Shown: positions 51,407-60,130 of the stretch, one piece after another
How positions within the stretch are numbered: position 1 is the first letter of the stretch
Layout: every line of letters begins with the position of its first letter
NCBI RefSeq assembly: GCF_900105325.1
Contig: NZ_FNSU01000001.1
Coordinates: 124,001 to 188,000, forward strand
Reading direction: 5' to 3'
DNA from: Pseudomonas marginalis
GTDB lineage: Bacteria > Pseudomonadota > Gammaproteobacteria > Pseudomonadales > Pseudomonadaceae
Length of the DNA: 64,000 bases
Translations under genes and position numbers: made by a program
The notes under the pieces: model-generated
Told to the model about the DNA's origin: nothing
The model's input: only the letters and a program-made list of their open reading frames with translations
The model's database searches: none

Positions 51407-52825
51407 TTAGGCGCCGGGTTGCCAGCCACCGCCCAATGCGGTCACGAGTCCTACACTGGCCTGCAACTGCCGCGTCTGCACCGCCTGCAATGTCCGCTGC
51501 GCCTGCAACGCCGCGGTCTGCGCGGTCACCACATCCAGGTAACTCACCGCCCCCGCCTGATAGCTGTTCATCGCCAGCGATTGCGTGTGTTGCGCCGCAT
51601 CCGCCGCCGCCTGTTCATCCTGCGCTTCCTGCTGCAAATCCCGTAGTTGCGCCAAGTTATCTTCCACCTCGCGCACGGCCTTCAGCACCTGGCTACGGTA
51701 CTGCGCCGACGCCTCTTCAAACTCGGCCTTGGCCTGGCGTTCATTGGCGCTCAAGCGGCCACCGTCGAAAATCGGCAGGTTCACCAACGGGCCCAGTGCC
51801 CAATACCGATTACCCGCCGACAGCAGATTGCCGACGCCCTGTGTCTGCCCGCCAATCAACCCGGTCAAGCTGAAGTCCGGATACCACGCCGCCTTGGCCA
51901 CGCCGATATTTGCGTTGGCCGCAAACACCCGTCGCTCTGCCGCTGCAATATCCGGGCGACGTTGCAACAGGTGGCTTGGCAACTGCGACGGAATTCCCGG
52001 CAGGGCGATCAGTTGCTGGCCGGGCGGCAAGGTAAAGTCGCTGGCTGCCACACCCACCAACTCGCCGATGGCGTGCTCGGTGAGGTTGCGTTGCCCACGC
52101 ACTTCATCCAATTGCGCCCTGGCCTGCGCCAGTTGATTTTGCGCACGGGTCAGGTCCAGCTCCGAGGCTATCTGGCCCTCGTAGCGGCTGCGGGTCAATT
52201 GCAATGCCTGGCTGAAATCATCCAGCGAGCGAGTGAGAATCCGGCTCTGTGCATCCAGCCCATTGAGCTGCACGTACAAGGTCGCCAACTGACGCTGCAA
52301 ACTCAGGCGTGCCACCGCCAGGTCATCCCCGGACGCTTGCGCCTGGGCATCGCCGGCCGCGACCTGGTTGCGGATTTTGCCCCACAGGTCCAGGTCATAG
52401 CTCAACGAAAAGCCCGCGATGTTGCTGTTGTACACCGACGGTTGCGTATCCCCCCGCAACGGTCGCGAATCCGATTGCCGCTGGCGCAGCGGTTGCGCGC
52501 TGGCGCTGATCTGCGGGAACAGGCCTGCGTGCAGTTGGCTGGCATACGCCTGGGAAGCGTCGAAGTGCGCCAGCGCCGCCGCCAGGTCCGGGTTGGCCTT
52601 GAGCAGCTGCTGTTGCAGGTCATTCAGGCGCGAATCGTTGTAGAGCTTCCACCATTCGGGCGCCAGTTGGTCGGAGGGCTGGGCGCTGTGCCAGGGCCCA
52701 TCGCTGGTCTGTTCGCGGTAGTTGGCCGGCAGGTCGATCGCCGGCACCTTGTAGGTCGGCGCCATCGAGCAACCCTGCAAGACCAGCAGCGTCAATGCGG
52801 CGAGCGGTTTAAGCCTTATGCGCAT
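51407..52825 (-). CDS. RND efflux outer-membrane factor, OprM/NodT family lipoprotein
   Basis: Outer-membrane channel of the tripartite pump. About 472 residues from ATG 52825: lipobox LLVLQGCSM, then the two repeated TolC-like helical domains (DSRLNDLQQQLLKANPDLAA, LTRSRYEGQIASELDLTRAQ, LPSHLLQRRPDIAAAERRVF, VNLPIFDGGRLSANERQAKA). ATG 52825 is chosen over the longer frame because it begins the lipoprotein signal; it overlaps the end of the adaptor gene by 17 nt. Third gene of the operon. Complete. Confidence 0.93.
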   Translation of the reverse strand: MRIRLKPLAALTLLVLQGCSMAPTYKVPAIDLPANYREQTSDGPWHSAQPSDQLAPEWWKLYNDSRLNDLQQQLLKANPDLAAALAHFDASQAYASQLHAGLFPQISASAQPLRQRQSDSRPLRGDTQPSVYNSNIAGFSLSYDLDLWGKIRNQVAAGDAQAQASGDDLAVARLSLQRQLATLYVQLNGLDAQSRILTRSLDDFSQALQLTRSRYEGQIASELDLTRAQNQLAQARAQLDEVRGQRNLTEHAIGELVGVAASDFTLPPGQQLIALPGIPSQLPSHLLQRRPDIAAAERRVFAANANIGVAKAAWYPDFSLTGLIGGQTQGVGNLLSAGNRYWALGPLVNLPIFDGGRLSANERQAKAEFEEASAQYRSQVLKAVREVEDNLAQLRDLQQEAQDEQAAADAAQHTQSLAMNSYQAGAVSYLDVVTAQTAALQAQRTLQAVQTRQLQASVGLVTALGGGWQPGA

Positions 52826-53978
52826 GCGCACCTCCGGAGGCATCGGCGAGTTGCACGGGATCACCTTCGCGCAGGGCATCGGGCGGGTTGTCGACGATGC
52901 GGTCGGTGGGTTTCAAGCCCTGGTCGATCACCAGGCGTTCGCCCAGGTCGAGGCCGATATGGATGGCCTGCAGGTGCACATGGTTCTGCCCGTCCAACAC
53001 CGCCACCTGGGTGCCCTGGGCGCGGAAGATCAGCGCGCTGGCCGGGATACTCACACCATGGGTATCGGCCGGAATCGGCAAGGTGGCTTCGGCATAATCA
53101 CCGGGCAGCAGTTCGCCGTCGGGGTTGTCGGCGACGAACTGGGCGAGCAGGGTGCCGGAGCGGCGGTCGATGGCGGTGGAGTCACCGATCAGGCGCGCCT
53201 TGAAATGCTTGCCGGGGTGCTCGGGCACGGTCAGCTCGGCTTCAAGGCCGGGATGGATGACCGCTGCGTAGTTCTGCGGCACCGGTACATAGAGGCGCAA
53301 TTGATGGGTGTCGGCAATGTTGAACAGTTCCGGATCGCTGTCGGTGTCGGCCTTGATCAGCTGGCCGATATCGGTGTTGCGCGCGGTGATGGTGCCGGCG
53401 AACGGGGCGCGAAGGGTCTTGTAGCTTTCCAGCGCCGACAGCCGGGCGTAGTCGGCAGCGGCGGCCTCGGCGTTGGCCTTGGCGGCAGCGGCATTGGAGG
53501 TTTTTTCATCCGCCTCCTGGCGCGATACCGAATGGCTGGCCAGCAGGTTTTGCCAGCGCGTGGCGGTGGTTTCGGCCAGGCGTGCGTTGGCCTGTTCCTG
53601 CACCAGGCGTGCATGGGTCTGCGCCAACTGTTGATCAAGGTCGGGGCTGTCGATTTCCGCGAGGACTTGCCCGGCGTTGACGTGGCTGCCGATATCGACT
53701 TTCCAATCCTTCAGGTAACCGCTGACCCTGGCGTGGATCGGCGCCTTGCTCCAGGCTTCCAGGTGCGCCGGCAGGCGCAAGGTATCGCCGGCCACATTCT
53801 GCCTGGGCTGGAACACCATCACGTGCGGGATGGCGGCGGTCTCGGTCCAGGCCGTGACCGATTGTTCGTGCAGCGTACGGGCATGCAGGCCGTTGGCGAC
53901 CAACAGGGCGGCCAGGGTCAGGCCGCCGACACCCATGAGCATCAGACGCTTGCGCGAGGGTTTGTGATCAGACGACAT
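52809..53978 (-). CDS. RND efflux periplasmic adaptor (membrane fusion protein)
   Basis: About 389 residues from ATG 53978, with AGGAG 8 nt upstream. One N-terminal membrane segment (RLMLMGVGGLTLAALLVANG), a split lipoyl domain (IHARVSGYLKDWKVDIGSHV ... LRAPFAGTITARNTDIGQLI) flanking a helical hairpin, and C-terminal beta-barrel parts (GVSIPASALIFRAQGTQVAV). It overlaps the permease stop by 11 nt and the channel gene by 17 nt, so the three are translationally linked. Complete. Confidence 0.93.
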   Translation of the reverse strand: MSSDHKPSRKRLMLMGVGGLTLAALLVANGLHARTLHEQSVTAWTETAAIPHVMVFQPRQNVAGDTLRLPAHLEAWSKAPIHARVSGYLKDWKVDIGSHVNAGQVLAEIDSPDLDQQLAQTHARLVQEQANARLAETTATRWQNLLASHSVSRQEADEKTSNAAAAKANAEAAAADYARLSALESYKTLRAPFAGTITARNTDIGQLIKADTDSDPELFNIADTHQLRLYVPVPQNYAAVIHPGLEAELTVPEHPGKHFKARLIGDSTAIDRRSGTLLAQFVADNPDGELLPGDYAEATLPIPADTHGVSIPASALIFRAQGTQVAVLDGQNHVHLQAIHIGLDLGERLVIDQGLKPTDRIVDNPPDALREGDPVQLADASGGAHAHKA

Positions 53979-56900
53979 GTGGGGTTTCTCCTGCAACTGC
54001 GCGAGTAGGGTGACGACCGTGGACCAGGCTGAAGACCACGGGAACAAACAACAATGTGGCGAGGGTGGCGAAGATCAAACCGCCGATGACGGCGCGCCCG
54101 AGCGGGGCGTTCTGCTCCTCGGAAATCGCCAGGGGCAACATACCGATGATCATCGCCAGGGCGGTCATGCACACCGGGCGGAAGCGCGTGTAACCGGCCT
54201 CCATGGCGGCTTTCAACGCATCACCATGTTCGGCCAGGCGCTCACGGCAGAAGCTCACCACCAGGATCGAGTTGGCCGTGGCGACGCCCATGCACAGGAT
54301 GGCGCCGGTGAGTGCCGGCACCGACAAGGAGGTGCCGCTGAGGAACAGCATCCACACGATGCCTGCGAGCGCCGCCGGCAACGCGGTGATGATGACGAAT
54401 GGGTCGGCCCACGACTGGAAGTTGACCACGATCAGCAGGTAGATCAGCACCACCGCACCCAGCAGGCCAAGGCTCAGGCCGCTGAAGGCTTCATGCAGCG
54501 CATCGATCTGCCCGTGCAGGCTGATCGTCGCGCCTTTGGGGCGCAGATGCGCGGTGTCATCCAGCACCTTTTGCACGTCGCGGGCTACGCCGCCGAGGTC
54601 GCGGCCCTGCACGTTGGCGTACAGGTCCAGGGTCGGTTCGATGTTGTAGTGGGTCACCACCGCCGGGCTTTGCACGCGGGAGATGGTTGCCACGCCGCCG
54701 AGGATCTGCGACTGCCCATCGGCACCGGTGACGGGCAGCGCTTCCAGTGACGGCAGGCTGTCGAGGCGGTATTGCGGGGTGGCGGCGACAATGGAATAGG
54801 ACACGCCGTTGGCCGGGTTGAGCCAGAAGGTCGGCGCGGTCTGCGAACTGCCGGCCAGCGACGCCACCATGCTGTTGGTCACGTCCCGCTCGGTGATGCC
54901 CAGGCCGTTGGCGCGCATGCGGTCGACATTCACCTGCAGCGACGGGTAGCCGGTGGACTGCTGGATGCGCAGGTCGGCGATACCGGGCACGTGTTGCAGG
55001 CGACGTTCCAACTCGACGGCATAGGCGCGGTTTTCTGCATCGCTGCGCCCGGAGATTTTTACGTCCAGCGGCGCCGGCGCACCGAAGTTGAGGATCTGGC
55101 TGCTGATGTCCGCCGGCAGGAACGCAAAGTGGCTGCCAGGGAAGCTCTGCGGCAGCGCTTCACGCAGTTTCTTCACGTAGTCGGCGGTGGGCGCATGGCC
55201 CTTTTTCAGGCTGACCTGGATGTCGCCATCCTGCGGGCCGATGGTGCCGCTGCTGCTGTAGGCCATGTCGATGCCGCTGAGCGGAATGCCAATGTTATCG
55301 ACGATGGTGTCCAGCTCTTCGGCGGGGATCACTTCACGGATCCGCGCTTCGATGCGGTCGAAGGCGGCGGCGCTTTCTTCGATGCGCGTGCCCAGCGGCA
55401 GGCGCACATGCAGGGCCAGCGCGCCGGCATCCGTCGCCGGGAAGAAGTCCTGGCCCAGGCTGGGCAACAGCAGGAATGAGGCGAGCACACAGGCCAGGAA
55501 ACCGACGATAAAACCCTTGCGATTGCCCAGGGCCAAGGTCAGCAGGCCGTGGTAGGTGTCGCGGATATTCGAGAAGTGACGCTCGAAACCCTGCTGGAAA
55601 TTCAGCACCGCTTGCAGTGCGGCATTGCGCGGTTTCGGGTGCTGCTCGCCCTCATGGTGGTTGATGAATGCATCTTCGGGATGGTGCCCCACGCCTGGCT
55701 CCGGCGTGTGCGGCTTGAGCAGGAACATCGCCAGCGTCGGCACCAGGGTGCGCGAAAGAATGAATGAGCTGGCCATGGCGAAGATCACCGCCAGCGCCAT
55801 CGGCCGGAACAGATAACCGGCGATGCCTTGCAGCAGGAACATCGGCACGAACACGATGCAGATGCACAGCAGCGAGACGAACGCCGGGCCGACAATTTGC
55901 GCGGCGCCGTCGAGGATCGCGGTCTTCACCGCCTTGCCTTGTTCCAGGTGCCAGTTGATGTTTTCGATGGTCACCGTGGCGTCGTCCACCAGGATCCCCA
56001 CCGCCAACGCCAGCCCGCCGAGGGTCATGACGTTGAGGGTCTGCCCGCTGACCGCCAGCAACGCAATGGCCGACAGCACCGCCAGGGGAATTGACGCCGC
56101 GATAATGATCGTGGAGCGCCAGCTGCCGAGGAACAGCAGGATCATCGCACTGGTCAGCAGCGCGGCGATGATGCCTTCCTGGGCCACGCTGCCCACCGAT
56201 TGCTTGACGAATACCGAGGCGTCGCCCAGCAACGAGGTCTTCAATGACGGCGGCAGGGTTTCGTTGATGCGCGGCAGCATCTGGCGGATACCGTCGATGA
56301 TCGACAGGGTGGAAATGCTGCCGTTTTTCAACGCTGGCATCAGCACCGCGCGATGGCCGTCGACGCGCACGATGTTGGTCTGCGGCGGTGAACCGTCGCG
56401 CACGTGGGCGACCTGGCCGATGGTGATCAGCGCGCCGTCGACGGTCTTGATCGGCAGGTCGTTGAGCTCATCGATGGCCTTGGGGCTGTTGTTGAGCAGG
56501 ATCGTGTATTCATTGGGGCCGAGTTTGGCGGTGCCCACCGGGATGATCTGGTTCTGCAGCGCCAGGGCATTGCCCACATCCTGGGCCGACAAGCCTTTGG
56601 CCGCCAACGCCTGGGGGTCGAGGTCGAGGGTGATCTGCCGCTGCTTGCCACCCATCGGCGTGGGCATGGCCAGGCCGGGCAGGGCGCTGAGGGGCAGGCG
56701 GATATTGTTCTGCACCAGGTCGCGAATTTTGGCTTCCGACAGCGTGGGGCTGGAGAACGCCATTTGCAGGATCGGCACCGTGGAGGCGCTGTAGTTGAGG
56801 ATCAGCGGCGGCGTGATGCCCGGTGGCATCTGCTTGAGCACGGTTTGTGACACGGCGGTCACTTGGGCGTTGGCGGTGCGGATGTCGACGCCGGGCTGGA

Positions 56901-57189
56901 AGAAAATCTTCACGATGCCCATGCCGGGCAGGGATTGCGATTCAATATGTTCGATGTCGTTGACGGTGGTACTCAGGGAGCGTTCATAGGTGTAGATCAC
57001 CCGGCCGGCCATGGCGTCCGGTGACAGGCCGTTGTACTGCCAGACCACAGCGACCACAGGGATGCCGATATCGGGAAACACGTCGGTGGGGGTTCGCAGG
57101 GCCGCCATCGGCCCGATGATGCAGATGAATATGGCCAACACGATAAACGTGTACGGCTTTTGCAGTGCGGTCTTTACCAGCCCGAGCAT
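53968..57189 (-). CDS. RND efflux permease (AcrB/MexF-like superfamily)
   Basis: Proton-driven inner-membrane pump, about 1073 residues from ATG 57189 (GGAGG upstream). Twelve membrane segments and two large periplasmic loops. TM4 carries the paired aspartates (AVGILVDDATVTIENI) typical of the drug-efflux (HAE1-like) type, and the C-terminal half has the matching TM10-12 block (GAILCMGVATANSILVV, GYTRFRPVCMTALAMIIGML). First gene of an operon in the less usual order permease, adaptor, channel. The neighbouring two-component genes may regulate it (inference). Substrate not predictable. Confidence 0.94.
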   Translation of the reverse strand: MLGLVKTALQKPYTFIVLAIFICIIGPMAALRTPTDVFPDIGIPVVAVVWQYNGLSPDAMAGRVIYTYERSLSTTVNDIEHIESQSLPGMGIVKIFFQPGVDIRTANAQVTAVSQTVLKQMPPGITPPLILNYSASTVPILQMAFSSPTLSEAKIRDLVQNNIRLPLSALPGLAMPTPMGGKQRQITLDLDPQALAAKGLSAQDVGNALALQNQIIPVGTAKLGPNEYTILLNNSPKAIDELNDLPIKTVDGALITIGQVAHVRDGSPPQTNIVRVDGHRAVLMPALKNGSISTLSIIDGIRQMLPRINETLPPSLKTSLLGDASVFVKQSVGSVAQEGIIAALLTSAMILLFLGSWRSTIIIAASIPLAVLSAIALLAVSGQTLNVMTLGGLALAVGILVDDATVTIENINWHLEQGKAVKTAILDGAAQIVGPAFVSLLCICIVFVPMFLLQGIAGYLFRPMALAVIFAMASSFILSRTLVPTLAMFLLKPHTPEPGVGHHPEDAFINHHEGEQHPKPRNAALQAVLNFQQGFERHFSNIRDTYHGLLTLALGNRKGFIVGFLACVLASFLLLPSLGQDFFPATDAGALALHVRLPLGTRIEESAAAFDRIEARIREVIPAEELDTIVDNIGIPLSGIDMAYSSSGTIGPQDGDIQVSLKKGHAPTADYVKKLREALPQSFPGSHFAFLPADISSQILNFGAPAPLDVKISGRSDAENRAYAVELERRLQHVPGIADLRIQQSTGYPSLQVNVDRMRANGLGITERDVTNSMVASLAGSSQTAPTFWLNPANGVSYSIVAATPQYRLDSLPSLEALPVTGADGQSQILGGVATISRVQSPAVVTHYNIEPTLDLYANVQGRDLGGVARDVQKVLDDTAHLRPKGATISLHGQIDALHEAFSGLSLGLLGAVVLIYLLIVVNFQSWADPFVIITALPAALAGIVWMLFLSGTSLSVPALTGAILCMGVATANSILVVSFCRERLAEHGDALKAAMEAGYTRFRPVCMTALAMIIGMLPLAISEEQNAPLGRAVIGGLIFATLATLLFVPVVFSLVHGRHPTRAVAGETPHVV

Positions 57190-57388
57190 GCGTGAACCTC
57201 CGAGGGAGCAGGATTGCAAACACCGACAGATTACCCACTCCAACTAACAAGAAACTTTCATTGGCGTGAACGAATATTTAACTTAAAAATTAAAGCCATT
57301 TCATATGCATTCATTTGTCTTGCAGAGGATGGCTCTTCAATATCTCTCCCGTCGGACTCTTTGTCTAAATTGACTCTGGAGACTTATC
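57190..57388. promoter_or_regulatory. Divergent promoter region, RND operon and lipoprotein
   Basis: About 200 bp, A+T-rich in the middle (57270-57310), between the efflux operon (minus strand) and the lipoprotein gene (plus strand). Promoters of both must lie here; I cannot assign exact boxes or an operator. Confidence 0.45.
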
Positions 57389-57793
57389 ATGAAACCACAG
57401 TTTTTTATCCCTGTGTTAGGTGCTGTTTTGCTGTTATCGGCTTGCGCTAGCCCGATTCCGAAGGCTGACCCGAGTGAAGCGTGGATAGGGTTAAAAGAAG
57501 AAGCGCCTAATAGCCTGATGGCAGAGCGCGTGGACGGCAGGCGTATAGATGATGGTCGCTTCTTTGAAGTACCGCCTGGTAATCATCGTTTGGATGTGAC
57601 ATTGTTCGAGCAAGAGCCAGGTGACGACAACAACCAGGAGTGCCAGGCTCATATCGATTACAAGCATTTTAACGCTGGTGAGCATTATACCCTTTTGGAG
57701 TCGAGCCTTGGTACTGCACTGCGTGCTACGTTGCAGGATGGGCACGGTAAGGAAGTCGCGGCGACGCAAGACTTTGACTGCATGCCTGGCTAG
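57389..57793 (+). CDS. Putative lipoprotein divergent from the RND operon
   Basis: 134 residues: lipobox LLLSAC at the end of a signal peptide (FFIPVLGAVLLLSACASPIP), then a compact beta-type domain (AERVDGRRIDDGRFFEVPPG; NHRLDVTLFEQEPGDD) with two later cysteines (ECQAHIDYKHF and DFDCMPG). The layout is that of small Pseudomonas PEGA-like outer-membrane lipoproteins. Divergent from the efflux permease. Function unknown. Confidence 0.75.
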   Translation: MKPQFFIPVLGAVLLLSACASPIPKADPSEAWIGLKEEAPNSLMAERVDGRRIDDGRFFEVPPGNHRLDVTLFEQEPGDDNNQECQAHIDYKHFNAGEHYTLLESSLGTALRATLQDGHGKEVAATQDFDCMPG

Positions 57794-57827
57794 GGGTTGC
57801 GTGTCTCCGAGTTCGTCTTAGTTACTT

Positions 57828-57864
57828 GTGGCGGGGGGGGCTGACTAACTGCCCTCCCCCCCAC
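57828..57864 (+). repeat. G-run/C-run hairpin after the lipoprotein gene
   Basis: GTGGCGGGGGGGGC (57828-57841) can pair with GCCCTCCCCCCCAC (57851-57864) with two mismatches and a 9-nt loop. No U tract follows, so terminator activity is uncertain. The G8 run could also form other structures and is a likely place for sequencing errors. Confidence 0.5.
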
Positions 57865-58204
57865 ACACATGCAAGCAAATTCTGTCGAGTAATAACTTTT
57901 TAGCTGCTTCGGCAGAGGAAAGAGAGTGCATTTAAAATCGGCTTAATTGGCCGTGACTATTGGGTGCATAAAACAGCATCGAACTTATGAGTATTGATGC
58001 GCTATAAGCTTGGTGACTAAAGTATCGTTAACCCTTTATACGGAGGAAGAATACGAACGCAGAAAAATGTCTAATGCTACGAGTGAGGCGGGAAGGATCT
58101 GGCCCGTTTCTTTTTTAAGGAAGGTCAAAAATACCCACCGTTTTTTGATACCCTCACTACTTGAGGTTCAAAAAATCATGAGTCGGTCGAAAAACAGACC
58201 TTCT
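57865..58204. other. Intergenic region
   Basis: About 340 bp, no convincing gene. A 67-codon plus-strand frame at 58010 begins inside A+T-rich sequence and has no recognisable features. Confidence 0.35.
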
Positions 58205-58759
58205 TGTCGTTAATTCACGGCTCCTTTTCCTGAACGCGCTGTTTCAGGGAGATTGAACCGCATTACAGGCACACCTCGCCCATACCCATCAACTGTTTTC
58301 GAGCCATCCAGAGGTTTGATAGAGCGAACAGCGTGGTCAACTGATCTGTGTTTTTCATCAGTCCGGAGCTTTATCACGCGAAACGGGTGCTCAACTTTAG
58401 CCCGCACCTGCGCTTTCGCGTATTCGATCTTGCGGCGCATGCACCCGATCAGACTCTTTCTTCCGTTCTTTTTATAGCTGCTTGGTCGGGCGGCAATCGA
58501 CCATATCATCTTACGATCCTGATGCTGGGGACTTTTGTCTACGTTGGTGTAACCGGCGCCGCCAAACACGTAAGTTTCCTCACCGTGCAGCAACTGATGA
58601 ACCTGTGTCACGTCAGCCACATTGGCCACCGTGCCCACCAGGCTATGCACCAAGCCCAGTTCGGCGTCGACGCCGATGGCGCATTCATAGCAAAAAAAGT
58701 ACTGATTCCCTTTCTTGGTTTGGTGCATTTCGGGGTCTTGTTTGCCGTCCTTGTTCTTA
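58205..58759 (-). pseudogene. IS5-family transposase relic B, cut by IS427 copy 2
   Basis: The C-terminal half of an IS5-group transposase: MHQTKKGNQYFFCYECAIGV, VANVADVTQVHQLLHGEE, and the catalytic-glutamate region IEYAKAQVRAKVEHPFRVIK. It begins abruptly at the IS427 tip (58760), and no N-terminal part is found beyond that IS (after 59664). Hence the insertion was accompanied or followed by loss of the other half. Related to relic A. Confidence 0.88.
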
Positions 58760-58766
58760 GGCTCTG

Positions 58767-59176
58767 TACGAAAAATACTGTCTCAAACACCGCATGGCAC
58801 AAGCCAGTGAGACCATTGCCGCATAACTTTTTGCGAGTTTGTCGAAGCGCGTAACGATGCGACGGTTCTCCTTCAACCAGCCGAACATGCGCTCGATGAT
58901 GTTGCGCTGCCGGTTTAGGTTTGCGCTTCATCGTGCGTAGCGGGATACCGGCTGCATCCGGTAACGGTCGCAGTAGCGACGCAACGCTTCGGCGTCATAG
59001 CCCTTATCAGCCAGCAACCAGCGACAGCGCTTGCGGGGGCGACCGCGCAAACTCGGGATATAAGCGTTATCCAGCAGCGGTTGCGCATAGCTGATGTCGC
59101 TGGCTTGCCCACCTGACAGTAGAAAGTTTAGCGGTACGCCATTGGCATCGCACAGCATATGGATCTTCGTCGTCAC
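58767..59176 (-). pseudogene. IS427-type transposase, second frame, copy 2
   Basis: Same sequence as in copy 1 including the internal TGA (58928-58930) before NRQRNIIERMFGWLKENRR. The shared lesion shows that both copies descend from one already defective element or were made in trans. Confidence 0.82.
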
Positions 59177-59574
59177 GCCGCCCCGGCTTCGACCGAGGGC
59201 GTGGTCTTGCGGTTCTTCAGGCCCCCTTTTTTCCCAGCACCAGCAGAGGCCCGGGTTGCGCGTACCGCCGTGGAGTCAATCATCCATGTCTCCAGATCAA
59301 TTAACCCTTGCTCGTTCAACTTGATGTGAAGCCGCTTGAGCATCTGGTCGAACGTCCCGAGATTGCGCCAGTCACGAAAGCGTTGATAAACCGTTGACCA
59401 TGGGCCGAAGCGTTCGGGCATGTCGCGCCAGGCAGCACCCGAGCAGAGCACCCAGAGCACGCCGTTGAGCATCAGCCGATCATCTGCCCGTGGGCGTCCG
59501 TTACGGTGGGGTTCATTGAAGATGTCTGCAACCAAATCCCAGGCTGCGTCGGGGAGTTCGTACCATTTGGCCAT
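59173..59574 (-). CDS. IS427-type transposase, first frame, copy 2
   Basis: 133 residues, identical to the copy 1 protein (45906-46307). Overlaps the second frame by 4 nt. Confidence 0.93.
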   Translation of the reverse strand: MAKWYELPDAAWDLVADIFNEPHRNGRPRADDRLMLNGVLWVLCSGAAWRDMPERFGPWSTVYQRFRDWRNLGTFDQMLKRLHIKLNEQGLIDLETWMIDSTAVRATRASAGAGKKGGLKNRKTTPSVEAGAA

Positions 59575-59664
59575 CGTGGGCTCCTGCCGTTGATGGACTC
59601 GGACTTTACTGCCTCCCGACGCTTGCTGGGTTCAAATGAGTTTCGGATGATTTCGTACAGAGCC

Positions 59665-60130
59665 TAACAGTCGGACGGCGTCTGAATTTGATAGCTACGG
59701 CACAGGTCTCGACCAAGATAGGCGGTTTCGTGACCGTTACATTGGCACTGCTATGTTTTTCACACTTCTACTAAATTCAATTGAGAGCTGTTTCGTAACG
59801 GAGCAATAAAGTCACCCAGTGGTCTATTCGCGAAATAACCTACTCTACTTGTACGATTTCAAGCGCCTTATGGGTTCGTTGGGTTTTGCTCAAAATCTCC
59901 GCCGCCGCTATAGGGCGACGCTGATCACGTCCTGCTCAGCCGCCCAAGGCCACTATTAGCTAACGCTTGGAGGGTAAGAGCTAGGTTAAGATGCTTTCAG
60001 ACCACCCACTCTAGGGATTGTTTCGCCGAACGTGTTCACCATCCGCTTATACTGAAAGGCCAACTGATGGCTTTGCACCCGCGCGTGACGAGCCCGCCCG
60101 ATCAACTACTCCGAATTTATTTCTGTTGCG
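59665..60130. other. Unassigned region between IS427 copy 2 and the sensor kinase
   Basis: About 465 bp without a recognised gene. No continuation of IS5 relic B was found here. No obvious terminator after the kinase stop at 60131. Confidence 0.35.

Larger units (their letters stand above)
58760..59664 (-). mobile_element. IS5-family (IS427-type) insertion sequence, copy 2
   Basis: Termini GGCTCTGTACGAAAAA (58760) and TTTCGTACAGAGCC (59664), with TA on each side. 905 bp, inverted relative to copy 1. Inserted into IS5 relic B. Confidence 0.93.

Noticed and set aside
51647..53203. 518-codon plus-strand frame opposite the efflux genes
   Set aside because: High G+C third-position shadow of the outer-membrane factor and adaptor genes, which are fully supported on the minus strand.
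52818..54008. 396-codon plus-strand frame
   Set aside because: Shadow of the adaptor gene; Gly/Val-rich repetitive composition and no ribosome site.
55823..56794. 323-codon plus-strand frame inside the RND permease
   Set aside because: Antisense to conserved membrane segments of the permease.
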